Virus record (IMG/VR): IMGVR_UViG_3300003690_000002 | Span: 122,399 to 186,398 of that record | Origin: a virus | Strand: one strand, 5' to 3' | Length of the DNA stretch: 64,000 nt | Shown here: piece after piece, positions 54,601 to 63,589 of the stretch | Position numbering within the stretch: position 1 is the first letter of the stretch | Layout: each line of letters starts with the position of its first letter | Position numbers and translations under genes: made by a program | The notes under the pieces: model-generated | The model's input: only the letters and a program-made list of their open reading frames with translations | What the model was told of the DNA's origin: nothing | The model's database searches: none

Positions 54601-54646
54601 TAATACATCCTCCGTTATTTTTAATGTTACACCATATATTAATCAA

Positions 54647-55756
54647 TTATTCCTCTTCGTAAAAACTAGCTGCATCGCCAATTCTCTCATCAAACTTCAT
54701 AATAATTTCTTCGTCCATAATTTCTAAAACTCTTTGTTTGAATTTAGATTCTTCAAGTTTCTCTTTCCAGCCCGAACTTTGAAATTTGTCGGACGTGCCA
54801 TCACCGTAATCAAGCGTAAACCATGCGCCACTGTTAGATAAATATTGCGAACTTTTGATCGCATCCAACCAGCTTTCTTCATCTTGTACACCTACTTCAT
54901 CTCCCCATAAAATCTTAAAATTACATTGTCGACCTTGAGTGCCAAAACGACTTTTCTCAAGCTTCACTTTAACTTCAGAGCCGATCCTAAATCCTTTATC
55001 ATCTGTGACAAAAGAAGCTTTGGCTTTTCTTCCTGTGAGCCATATACGTAATGAATATGCGTATATCATTGCTTTGCCGCCGGGAGTCATATAAGGTGTT
55101 GTCATTGCTTCGGAAGGCGATCTTGTAATGTTTGTTTTAAGCTGATTTAATACTAAAAATGTTGATTGACTATTTGCAATGGGGACTGTTAGCTTTGACA
55201 TTCCTTTCGCAAGAATTCGTGCCTTAACTGCCATCGAGGAAAGAGGATTAAAATCTCCTTCAATGTCTGAAATTGCTGGTGTTAATGCCAGCGAATCCCA
55301 AATGAAAAGCATTCGATTTTCATTTGAGCCGAGTAATTCTTCAATTGTTTCCAGTACAAATTCTACAGATGTTGCTTGAACATATAAAAGGTTATCAACA
55401 TTACAACCAGCTTTTTCTAAAAAGTCTGGATCAATTGCAGACTCTGAATCGAAATAAACAACATCTATTCCTCGTTCTTGTGCGCTTGCTGCTACTTGAG
55501 CGCCTAAAAATGATTTACCTGTAGATTCGAGACCAGCAATTTCCACAATCTTTCCCATAGGGATTCCTGCTAGTTTTCCTCGGCAAATAATCGAATCGAG
55601 CCATCGTGATCCAGTTGGAATCCAATCTTTTACAATCGTTGGACTGCCATTATTTAAATTATGTGCAACATTCATGCCCGCTTTTTTATTAATTAAGCTG
55701 CGCATATCTGCTATCGAAAGCTTACCTGCGCCTGTTTTTGATTTAACTTTCGCCAT
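54647..55756 (-). CDS. RecA/UvsX-like recombinase
   Basis: 369 residues. Walker A GLESTGKS (75-82), MLFIWDSLALTPA (Walker B), ITRSPSEAMTTPYMTPGGKA and LRIWLTGRKAK fit the RecA core with a C-terminal acidic tail. Promotes strand exchange in recombination-dependent replication and repair, with the gp32-like SSB one gene upstream. The upstream region has a TATTCTTAGTAT -10-like element. Confidence 0.9.
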   Translation of the reverse strand: MAKVKSKTGAGKLSIADMRSLINKKAGMNVAHNLNNGSPTIVKDWIPTGSRWLDSIICRGKLAGIPMGKIVEIAGLESTGKSFLGAQVAASAQERGIDVVYFDSESAIDPDFLEKAGCNVDNLLYVQATSVEFVLETIEELLGSNENRMLFIWDSLALTPAISDIEGDFNPLSSMAVKARILAKGMSKLTVPIANSQSTFLVLNQLKTNITRSPSEAMTTPYMTPGGKAMIYAYSLRIWLTGRKAKASFVTDDKGFRIGSEVKVKLEKSRFGTQGRQCNFKILWGDEVGVQDEESWLDAIKSSQYLSNSGAWFTLDYGDGTSDKFQSSGWKEKLEESKFKQRVLEIMDEEIIMKFDERIGDAASFYEEE

Positions 55757-55840
55757 AGTTTTCCCCTAAAAAGTACATCTTAGAACTATACTAAGAATAG
55801 TATAAAATATTTTGCATTCCATTTTTTTCCTTTATTTAGG

Positions 55841-55872
55841 ACAAGGAGAGCGGGATACCCCGCTCTCCTTGT
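55841..55872. repeat. 14-bp GC-rich hairpin downstream of SSB
   Basis: ACAAGGAGAGCGGG (55841-55854) and CCCGCTCTCCTTGT (55859-55872) with a 4-nt loop. On the minus strand it follows the SSB stop but has no T-run (CCTAAATAAAGG), so termination is unsure. Could protect the 3' end of the SSB mRNA. Confidence 0.7.
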
Positions 55873-55877
55873 TGCCT

Positions 55878-56642
55878 TTAATTTCCTAGTAAATCAGAAA
55901 AAGCTTCATCTACTTTTTTTGTAGCGCTAGCTTCGCCAAGACTGCTATACTTATTAGATTCAGAAGAGGCTTCTTCTGCATCCGTATCATTGAGAAGATA
56001 ATTATCAAGCAATGTTTGCACTTCCTGCGGAGTCTTTCGACTAGTTGCAAATACTTCATCGAAATCTGGAATTTCCTCTAACAGTTTGCGACATTTTTCT
56101 GGATCGTCAGAACAAAGCATGGAACTTTGTCGGCGGGGGGTGATATTTGTTACGGGAAAAGCTGCTCCTGCTGGCTTTCCATAAGTAAGTACCAAATCTG
56201 TTCCAGCATCTGGGTCTGTAATGTCGCCATATTCTGGGTTAAGAACAAGGTTAAGCAATTTTTCATATGTTTGCTTTCCAAAACCCCAAACTCGAACGCC
56301 CTGGTCTTCTTCTCCCCGGACGAGTACGGGGGCAAAAAATCGCTGGCGTGCGGAAAGCTTCTTTGCTAAACGCTTACTTTCTTCAGTTTTCTCATTCCAA
56401 AGACCTCGAACAAAATTATCCAAGGGACAATCTTCACCAAAGTTTCTTTTCGGACTTAAAAAGCCGGGGTTATCACCTAAATTGTAATGAAACCAATAAT
56501 CCTTAAATGGGTCCCCGTCGTCAGTAGGAACAATTCGAATCGTTGATTCGCCGTCTGGAGGTCGCCAGAAATGACTTCTATTGTTATTTCCCCCTTTTAA
56601 AGCGCTCAGCCGATCTTTCATCCTATTTAAATCTAATGGCAT
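55878..56642 (-). CDS. Single-stranded DNA-binding protein, gp32-like
   Basis: 254 residues, MPLDLNRMKDRLSALKGGNN start, then SHFWRPPDGESTIRIVPTDD and FKDYWFHYNLGDN; CPLDNFVRGLW and LVLNPEYGDITDPDAG are typical of marine T4-like gp32 homologues. Acidic C-terminal tail ends EAFSDLLGN, the protein-interaction end of SSBs. Coats ssDNA at forks and in recombination. Leader has a hairpin at 56666-56689; promoter at 56709-56736. Confidence 0.85.
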   Translation of the reverse strand: MPLDLNRMKDRLSALKGGNNNRSHFWRPPDGESTIRIVPTDDGDPFKDYWFHYNLGDNPGFLSPKRNFGEDCPLDNFVRGLWNEKTEESKRLAKKLSARQRFFAPVLVRGEEDQGVRVWGFGKQTYEKLLNLVLNPEYGDITDPDAGTDLVLTYGKPAGAAFPVTNITPRRQSSMLCSDDPEKCRKLLEEIPDFDEVFATSRKTPQEVQTLLDNYLLNDTDAEEASSESNKYSSLGEASATKKVDEAFSDLLGN

Positions 56643-56665
56643 AGTTTTTTTCTCCTTTTTAAAGT

Positions 56666-56689
56666 CAAGATAGCAAATATCCTATCTTG
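56666..56689 (-). promoter_or_regulatory. Hairpin in the SSB mRNA leader
   Basis: CAAGATAG/CTATCTTG, 8 bp (56666-56673 and 56682-56689), 16 nt upstream of the ribosome-binding site (AAAAAGGAGA). T4 gp32 represses its own mRNA through a leader pseudoknot, so an analogous role is possible. Confidence 0.5.
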
Positions 56690-56708
56690 CTATTATTTAT
56701 GTAATACT

Positions 56709-56736
56709 ATTATAGCATTCTTATCAAGATTGTAAA
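56709..56736 (-). promoter_or_regulatory. Promoter of the SSB gene (TTTACA / TATAAT)
   Basis: TTTACA (56731-56736), 16-nt spacer, TATAAT (56709-56714) preceded by TG-C (extended -10), minus strand. It overlaps the 3' end of the 56724 gene. Confidence 0.75.
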
Positions 56737-57578
56737 GTATTTTTTTCGTTTTTTTGAATAAATCTACTGTTAGTTGTGCAATAGACATAAGGATCTTCAT
56801 ATGTCGTCGAAAATATTCCGTAGCTTACTTTCATTTTATCTTGCTCGATCCCATGCTTAACTTGCTCTGTAATTTTCTTCATGAGCGCTGCATCTGAGTG
56901 GAGTTTGTTTTCTGGAATTGCATAATAATATCTTTTTTCATAGGCATCTTTTAAAGTAAAAAATAATCTTTCTTCACCTGTTTCAAAATTAACTAGCCCA
57001 AAAGTTGAAATTCTCATTGTATTAGATAAATCAAAAAATGTGCTCATCTCTGGGGTAGTATGGTTATAAATATTTATCATATGCATAGTAGACACGATTA
57101 AACTGTTTAAGTGGTCATAATATTTTCTTATAGGTACGTTGCCTATAATATCCGCTATTTTTAAATTATCAACGATATATATTCTTTCAAAGACTGCTGA
57201 ACGAGCATACTCTTGGAATACGTTAAAAATAGCATTTTCTTGCAAAGTCTTAACTACGCCTAGAAGCTTTATATCTGGTTTAATATAAAGAATACTTATA
57301 GTACCTTTATTTTTCAACTGCTCTAATATGCGTAAACTAGCACCAGAAATTATTCCACAACTTGTTATAAACAAAATGTCGCCCTTTATATTTTTAAAAA
57401 AAGACTTTAAATTTGGACATTTTTCTTCATATTTTTCAGGATAGTTTTGTCGTCTTATCGAATGACAATTTTTTCCTTTAATATTGGTATCTATTTTATA
57501 AATTTCGTATTCGGGATACTTTGCAAACTGATCTGCAATGTTACATCCAGCTTGACCAAGCCCTATTATTGTCTTCAT
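56724..57578 (-). CDS. Tubulin/FtsZ-like GTPase-related protein
   Basis: 284 residues. N-terminus IIGLGQAGCNIADQFAKYP matches the first FtsZ/tubulin nucleotide loop (GxGxxGxNxxD); FITSCGIISGASLRILEQL occupies the place of the tubulin GGGTGSG signature but is altered; VNFETGEERLFFTLKDAYEK and YYYAIPENKLHSDAALMKKI follow. Similar proteins are widespread in marine T4-like phages. Polymer formation is conceivable, as with PhuZ, but the altered signature may mean loss of GTPase activity. Confidence 0.65.
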   Translation of the reverse strand: MKTIIGLGQAGCNIADQFAKYPEYEIYKIDTNIKGKNCHSIRRQNYPEKYEEKCPNLKSFFKNIKGDILFITSCGIISGASLRILEQLKNKGTISILYIKPDIKLLGVVKTLQENAIFNVFQEYARSAVFERIYIVDNLKIADIIGNVPIRKYYDHLNSLIVSTMHMINIYNHTTPEMSTFFDLSNTMRISTFGLVNFETGEERLFFTLKDAYEKRYYYAIPENKLHSDAALMKKITEQVKHGIEQDKMKVSYGIFSTTYEDPYVYCTTNSRFIQKNEKNTLQS

Positions 57579-57585
57579 ATAATTT

Positions 57586-58785
57586 TCAAATATGTAATTT
57601 TTTCATTTCCCCGAAATTTTTACCTGCTTTGGTGGTTGCAACAAACTTTCCTAAATCTGTTTCCTCAAAAATATTTTTAATTTCCATAATCCTATCTTTA
57701 TCTTCATCGGAAAAATCAATGATTAATGAATCATGCAAACAAAATGCAATATAAGACTTTCCACCCTCTAATAATTTTCGTACCTTAATCATCTGTTGAA
57801 AAAATAAATCGGCAGCTGTTGACTGGATAATGTAGTTTAAAGCATGGTGCTTGTCTGCTTCGATTTCTCTATTAAAATATGTATTTATGTGAGTTCCATT
57901 CCAATATTTTGTTAAAAGTTCTTCTCGATTATATTCTTGATTTGATAAACAATCTTTTGACTCTGGGTTATATAGCCACGCAAATATTCTCTTTTTCGCT
58001 TCATCTCTTGTACCTGCTCCTCTATATACATTTTTCAAATTCCATTCATGAAGATCTTCTTGTGGTTGTTCTTTTCCTAACAATCCAAGCATAACTCTTA
58101 ATTCTGCAGCATTATAATCAAACTCCAAAAACCAATCATTGTTCGGTTTAAGAATTTTACGATAAGATTTATCCATTGTTAAAATAGGAAATGAATTTGC
58201 GCGAGAAACTAATCGTCCAGTTTTTGTTTTATATAAATTATAATCGACATAAGGTTTAATCATTTTTATATTTTTAATAAATTTTCTGGTTTTGCTTTTA
58301 TAAAGTTCTTTATTTAGTGCTGAAAAATCTATGTCTAGTTTTTTGCTCTTCATCTCAGCTAAAATTTTTGTTAATTCGACTAAAGAAGCATAGTTCTTGG
58401 GCTTTTCATAAACATCAAAGATATAATTACAAATTTTATTCTTAATTTTACAAAAATCTATTAAAACAGCTTCCGGCACTAATTCGTAAAAACAATGATC
58501 ATCTAATGATAATTTAGCCTCTCGCATCGCTCGGTGAAAGGCTTTTAATTTTCCGTATATTTGCTCCCATTCCTGCCTTAATAACATCGGACACACTTCG
58601 TCTAAAGATTTTCCATGGCAGTAAATTTTTGCATATTCAATATCTTTGTCCTGAAAGTGATCGGCATAGTCCCAAGTTTTACTTAATTTCTTACTTATTT
58701 TTTTTGGTATCTTGCCAAAAAAAATCTTATCGCCAACATATACGCCTACACAGTTTTCTTTTTTATCTAAAGCCTGAAATAACAT
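57586..58785 (-). CDS. Family A DNA polymerase, polymerase domain only
   Basis: 399 residues without 5' nuclease or an obvious exonuclease domain. Motif A FDYNAAELRVMLGLLG (near 225), motif B-like RDEAKKRIFAWLYN with Arg/Lys, IIQSTAADLF and motif C CLHDSLIIDF (HD-S instead of HDE). The motif C Asp is retained, so activity is plausible. Likely a gap-filling or repair polymerase working with the separate 5'-3' exonuclease; DnaE would be the main replicase. Confidence 0.8.
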   Translation of the reverse strand: MLFQALDKKENCVGVYVGDKIFFGKIPKKISKKLSKTWDYADHFQDKDIEYAKIYCHGKSLDEVCPMLLRQEWEQIYGKLKAFHRAMREAKLSLDDHCFYELVPEAVLIDFCKIKNKICNYIFDVYEKPKNYASLVELTKILAEMKSKKLDIDFSALNKELYKSKTRKFIKNIKMIKPYVDYNLYKTKTGRLVSRANSFPILTMDKSYRKILKPNNDWFLEFDYNAAELRVMLGLLGKEQPQEDLHEWNLKNVYRGAGTRDEAKKRIFAWLYNPESKDCLSNQEYNREELLTKYWNGTHINTYFNREIEADKHHALNYIIQSTAADLFFQQMIKVRKLLEGGKSYIAFCLHDSLIIDFSDEDKDRIMEIKNIFEETDLGKFVATTKAGKNFGEMKKLHI

Positions 58786-58794
58786 TAAAACCTC

Positions 58795-60198
58795 TTAATA
58801 ATTTGTATCGCCGATGGCTTGTCCGGATGTGGACCCTTGTGATAAATTTTTAAAAATATTTGTTGTAAGTTCATTTATTGTTTCACTTGCTTTTGCAATT
58901 GGAATGTTTTTTAAAATTGAAAATTTTTCAAATCCTACTCCTGTTGCTGTAGAGCCACCTCTCTTTATATTTTTAATTCTGTCATTAAGAAGGCTTATAG
59001 CAACATTAATGTTCATCTGATTATATATTATAACACTTTCTTTAAAAATTTTATTAAATTTTGCTTTATTTAGATTAATTTTTTCTTCATTTAGGCGAAT
59101 TTCTAAATATAATCTAATCCAAAATGACATAGAATATTTTCGGTAAAACTGTTCTCTTGAAATTGGTATGCGAATTTTTTCACATGCTTGTGTCGTAGAT
59201 GATGTACCCTTTGTCGATAGTTTTATTGTTTTTGGGTACACAACTATAAAAGATGCATAAAAACGATATACCATACTCATTAATATTCCAAGATCTTCTA
59301 AATGAGAAAAATTATAATAAGTATTATATACTCTTTGTGGGGCAACCGGGGTAGGATTCCATTGTTCTAGGGGGGTATCATTCGGTCTTCTTGTGCTTGG
59401 GAAATAATTATTACAATGTTTTCTTAATTCTGCAGAATTCAAATCTGCTATTAAACGCCATGGTGCGTTTTTATCAACTAAAAATCCAAATTGTTTTGCA
59501 ACATTCACATAGGATCTAAAGTTTTTATCTTTAATGAAATAATTATATTTTACTGAATCGTTGGAATGGTCTCCTGCAAATACTTCTATAATTAAACCAG
59601 TTGATAAGGGGTTAAAATATCTACTTTTGATAAAACCTGTTTTTGTAATTGGAACTGTTTTTGCTAAAGGTTTAATCCAGTTAATAAAATAAAATAAAAA
59701 ACTTTTAATATCAATAATTTTTTTATCAAGAAATTTTTGCCGACCTACGTAGTTTTCAAAAAAACTATTATATAATATTTCAATTAAACTATTATAAATT
59801 AAACCGGCTGTAAGGTGTGATTCTAGGGCGCGGCGGGGTTTAATATCGTATAAATAATTATTATCTGGATTTAGCTTATTATTAGTGTATTTATCTACAA
59901 ACCCATGAAAGGCATCGGTAACAAAATTTAAAGCAACAATATGTTGCGAGGCGTAATGTAACGGCTTTAAAATATTTGGTTTTGCAGGATTTATTGTTAT
60001 TGTATTTCCATTTGAATCAATCCGACCATATAAAGGACTATTGCCATATAAAAAGTCAGCAGGCTTATAAACATTTTCTGGATATGCATATTTCTTATAA
60101 TAGCTTCTTTCAAGGTGTGTTTCCATCGAAGGTAATTCATTTGTTCCGAGCGGAATTGTAGCAATCTCATGATCTGTTAACTGTTTATCTATCGACAT
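58795..60198 (-). CDS. Hypothetical, probable virion protein
   Basis: 467 residues. LPSMETHLERSYYKKYAYPE and KPADFLYGNSPLYGRID at the N-terminus, then WIKPLAKTVPITKTGFIKSR, IIEVFAGDHSNDS, PWRLIADLNSAELRKHCNNY. No enzyme motif. Position just before the structural genes (60-64 kb) and similar proteins in marine phages suggest a head or tail component. Confidence 0.55.
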   Translation of the reverse strand: MSIDKQLTDHEIATIPLGTNELPSMETHLERSYYKKYAYPENVYKPADFLYGNSPLYGRIDSNGNTITINPAKPNILKPLHYASQHIVALNFVTDAFHGFVDKYTNNKLNPDNNYLYDIKPRRALESHLTAGLIYNSLIEILYNSFFENYVGRQKFLDKKIIDIKSFLFYFINWIKPLAKTVPITKTGFIKSRYFNPLSTGLIIEVFAGDHSNDSVKYNYFIKDKNFRSYVNVAKQFGFLVDKNAPWRLIADLNSAELRKHCNNYFPSTRRPNDTPLEQWNPTPVAPQRVYNTYYNFSHLEDLGILMSMVYRFYASFIVVYPKTIKLSTKGTSSTTQACEKIRIPISREQFYRKYSMSFWIRLYLEIRLNEEKINLNKAKFNKIFKESVIIYNQMNINVAISLLNDRIKNIKRGGSTATGVGFEKFSILKNIPIAKASETINELTTNIFKNLSQGSTSGQAIGDTNY

Positions 60199-60225
60199 TT
60201 AATATATTCTCCTTTGAAATGCCCA

Positions 60226-63165
60226 TTAGATTCCCCTGTTAAATCGCCCCGCCTGGGTTGGGTTGCTGCGGAGAAAGATCGCAGTCATTTCAGCTTCACG
60301 ACCGGCGGATTGGCGCTCTGATGGTGTCATATTCTCGAATTCTTCTTGACGTTTCTTCCCGGCGGTGGCGGCGGTGGCGCCTTCAGTCTGACGGCAGCCT
60401 CTGGATGGGATGTTTAACTCAGACATTCCCGGTGTAAGTATACCAAAATCTTGCCATATACAATCAAGTGTTGTTTTATAATCCCCAGGGGACAAATCGT
60501 GTTTTACTTTAACTACAAAATAATACCCACCAAGACCTAACTTAAAAGCTGTGCTTCCAGCCATTGAAGGATTTCCAAATGGCGATGGGTTTATAAAAAC
60601 ATACTGTCCAGGCAAGAATAAGGGATTCCCAAACATAGACACATCTGCATCATAAATTTCACGAAATATTTCTGTATCACTGCCCCTGTAAGAAACGACA
60701 CGGTGTGATCGCAACATAGGCTGATCGGTTCTCTTAAAATCAACACTTCTTAATAAACCATTAGGTGAACCAATATTAAAATGATATATTCCATTATCAA
60801 AATCTTCAGATTTATCGCCTCTTAAAAATGTGGGTGCCATTGTATGACCATAAATATATAAAATACTTTTTTGTTGGTTATCTCGTCTCCTATATGCCTT
60901 TGGTTTAAATGTTATAGTATCCGCACAATATCTGCGCCCTGATTTAAATTTTAATTGTGCATCATTATAGTCAGGAATTATAAGTTCTGATATTCCAATT
61001 GTTACTGGGAAAACTTGCTCCGCACCTCCCTCATAGCACTGTTTTCCCATTGCTGGCACTACTAAATCTTTTATTATATCTCGAAGAAAATCATCAAGCG
61101 AATACGATTCTCGCAAAGGTTCGATAACGTTTTTAATGTACCATACATTAAATAAATCCATCGAAATTGGAATTTCAGTTATATTAATTGTCTTATACTC
61201 TGCAGTAATTGGATCTAAATATCGAAACGGCCCTACTAAAACGCCTAAATTACCGGCATCAGCGACCCATTCTGAATCAGAATCGTCACATCGGTTAGAT
61301 GTTCTTTCTTGCATTGTGTCAAAGACTGCATCTAATATGTCTCCTAAAAACATATAATAAAATTTTGTAAAACCTGCTTGAGAGGGGCGATTTAACGTTT
61401 CTGAGTCTATCTTAAGAGTAGCAGCATTAGAGGCGTCTCTCCGGTTTGCAACCTGGGTTGCGTTTTCCGTGAGGTGGTGCTTATTAACTTCTTTATTATA
61501 ACTTGCTGCCGAGGCGACTGCAGTTCCCTTTCCGGCAGTGGATGCTTCTATAACTCCGCCAAGTTTTTCTGCTGTGGCGTTTTCTTTGGTGGTTCCACCT
61601 GTAGCCGATGCGAACTTCATTTGTCCAAATCTATAAGCTTTAACTCCTTGCGTTCCTTGTGTGCGTAGCATGGCTTTTTCGTGTTTTGCAATCGCCTTGA
61701 TTGCTTCCTCGCTCTCTGCCTTATTCTTAGACTTTTTTCTCCTCTCCCAGTGTGCTCTCGTTCCTTCACTCCACTGCGCAGCTCGTCGTTGCGCTGTGAT
61801 GTCTTCGGTGGATTCCTGCGATGCACCTTTGCCGCCAAAGCCACCGATTGTCAAAGTACCCAGTTCGGATTCTGGCACCTCCACAAAAAATACGGAGTTT
61901 CTGCTTATCATCGCATCCAAAAGAGCCTGATATTTTCTGCCTCTTTCTACTTGCCTAATTCTCAACAAAGACAATTGAAGACTATCTTTGTGCAGCTTGT
62001 GTCCTAAAGTGTCGCTATCTTCAGATGGAATTGCTGGAGATTTTCCTCCGCCGGGCTCAGAATTGGTCGTCTTATCATGCTGGCGAGCACGGGAAGCCTG
62101 TTCCTCTCTTTTTCGCTGCTCTAACCTACTTTCTATATCAAATTCCCTTTGTGTTTTTTGTAAGTTAAATATGTCTGATCTTGCTCCTCTAAAACTACCC
62201 TCAATCCATCCACTATAAGATGCTTTTAATTCCAACATCCCATTTTCTTTAAATGAAAGCTCATGCTTCATTAATTCTAACCCAAGAATTAGTTTTGTAG
62301 TATATATTGCTTCTTTTAAATCTTCTGAAAAATCATCTAAAGCTTCAGGTACAACCCAACCAATTTCAGCCCTAATTCGATAAAATTTACCACTGTGAAA
62401 ACTATCCCATTTAAGCTTAGAGGGTGGAACAATTAAATCACCATATGAATATTCAAGATTATTCGGTCCGCTTCTTTGCGCCAAAAATGTTTCTGCACTG
62501 TCGAATAAAAAAGTTATATCTGCAGTGAGGGTTTTTGCCACAGGTTTCGATTGACCCTCATTTGTAAAACTAATATTTTTAATACCTGCACTATCGCCTC
62601 GAATGGCTTGGCTAGTTAATATATCTGCAGAGGTGGGGAGTTTCATAAATTTTCCGAACTTAAATTCAACTGGAATACTGTCTTTTTTTGCCGGATCCGG
62701 ATATACATGCTTAAATATTCGTATCATGGGAATTAAAGAAGAAAGTTGGTCTGGTGTTATGTTAATAAACTGCTTCATGGCGTCTGTCATGGTTAATTTA
62801 TTAAATAAAAGAGAGGGATCCCCCTCAACTGTAGAAAGATTTGACCATTTTTTCATTTTGCCAAAACCGCATTCACCAACATCTTTCATTTCGAGATAAA
62901 ATTTAGATAATTCATCGATAACACCAAATAAAATACATTGTTGTTGAACTCGACGAACTTTTGCCTGTTCTTCTATAGATACTTGCAGTTTTTCTCTATC
63001 AGCAGCTATTTCTGCCTCTGATGCTTCTGATTGACCTTCTACCCGTTCTTTTTTGCTCACATTGATATGCTGCGTCGATGCCGGATCGTCAGTGTAGCCG
63101 TAAGTTACTACCTTATATAGTGCAACAGCCGGAGAAAAAAGCGAGGGAATAAAGTCCAATCCCAT
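60226..63165 (-). CDS. Large virion structural protein (baseplate-like)
   Basis: 979 residues, MGLDFIPSLFSPAVALYKVV start. IRIFKHVYPDPAKKDSIPVE, TLTADITFLFDSAETFLAQR, SGPNNLEYSYGDLIVPPSKL and FNPSPFGNPSMAGSTAF-like segments indicate a long beta-rich structural protein, with an Ala/Lys-rich middle near 460-540. Its neighbours are gp53/LysM-like and a tail protein. Exact identity not claimed. Confidence 0.65.
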   Translation of the reverse strand: MGLDFIPSLFSPAVALYKVVTYGYTDDPASTQHINVSKKERVEGQSEASEAEIAADREKLQVSIEEQAKVRRVQQQCILFGVIDELSKFYLEMKDVGECGFGKMKKWSNLSTVEGDPSLLFNKLTMTDAMKQFINITPDQLSSLIPMIRIFKHVYPDPAKKDSIPVEFKFGKFMKLPTSADILTSQAIRGDSAGIKNISFTNEGQSKPVAKTLTADITFLFDSAETFLAQRSGPNNLEYSYGDLIVPPSKLKWDSFHSGKFYRIRAEIGWVVPEALDDFSEDLKEAIYTTKLILGLELMKHELSFKENGMLELKASYSGWIEGSFRGARSDIFNLQKTQREFDIESRLEQRKREEQASRARQHDKTTNSEPGGGKSPAIPSEDSDTLGHKLHKDSLQLSLLRIRQVERGRKYQALLDAMISRNSVFFVEVPESELGTLTIGGFGGKGASQESTEDITAQRRAAQWSEGTRAHWERRKKSKNKAESEEAIKAIAKHEKAMLRTQGTQGVKAYRFGQMKFASATGGTTKENATAEKLGGVIEASTAGKGTAVASAASYNKEVNKHHLTENATQVANRRDASNAATLKIDSETLNRPSQAGFTKFYYMFLGDILDAVFDTMQERTSNRCDDSDSEWVADAGNLGVLVGPFRYLDPITAEYKTINITEIPISMDLFNVWYIKNVIEPLRESYSLDDFLRDIIKDLVVPAMGKQCYEGGAEQVFPVTIGISELIIPDYNDAQLKFKSGRRYCADTITFKPKAYRRRDNQQKSILYIYGHTMAPTFLRGDKSEDFDNGIYHFNIGSPNGLLRSVDFKRTDQPMLRSHRVVSYRGSDTEIFREIYDADVSMFGNPLFLPGQYVFINPSPFGNPSMAGSTAFKLGLGGYYFVVKVKHDLSPGDYKTTLDCIWQDFGILTPGMSELNIPSRGCRQTEGATAATAGKKRQEEFENMTPSERQSAGREAEMTAIFLRSNPTQAGRFNRGI

Positions 63166-63223
63166 TTACTCTGTCCTCCAAGTCAACATTGATATTGTCC
63201 GCTGTAATACTTTTATAATGATT

Positions 63224-63565
63224 TTATACATCTAACATCTCCAATATATCATCTAGCGGTAGTGGTATGCTCACTATATCTCCAAGTGCAAGATGCGCTT
63301 CCGTTGGAGTACGATTAAACCATGCTATAACCCACCACAGTTTTGACATACCATAGTGCTTATGTGCTAATTTATAAAATCTATCTCCAATCGTCCAAAT
63401 ATGACCAATGACTGTTAAACGCGATACTTCTATGGCTGATGGGTATGGCATCACTGGTGTGCCAAAGTGAGTTATATATTGTCGATTTCTATCTGCCAAG
63501 ATTTCTGAGTAAGCTGGTAGTGAATTATTAATTATCCTTCTGCCATCATATCTGCTAATTGCCAT
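63224..63565 (-). CDS. Baseplate-wedge-like protein with LysM-type domain (gp53-like)
   Basis: 113 residues. IWTIGDRFYKLAHKHYGMSKLW-like core: a short beta strand, ...G.RFYKLAHKHYG, WWVIAWFN, LALGDIVSIPLP, which is the LysM arrangement of T4 gp53-type baseplate proteins. Fits with the next virion gene. Confidence 0.75.
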   Translation of the reverse strand: MAISRYDGRRIINNSLPAYSEILADRNRQYITHFGTPVMPYPSAIEVSRLTVIGHIWTIGDRFYKLAHKHYGMSKLWWVIAWFNRTPTEAHLALGDIVSIPLPLDDILEMLDV

Positions 63566-63589
63566 TATTATATTCTCCTATAGGTTCAA

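Noticed and set aside
55841-55872. Intrinsic terminator after SSB
   Set aside because: The hairpin is strong but lacks a T-run on either strand; listed only as a repeat.
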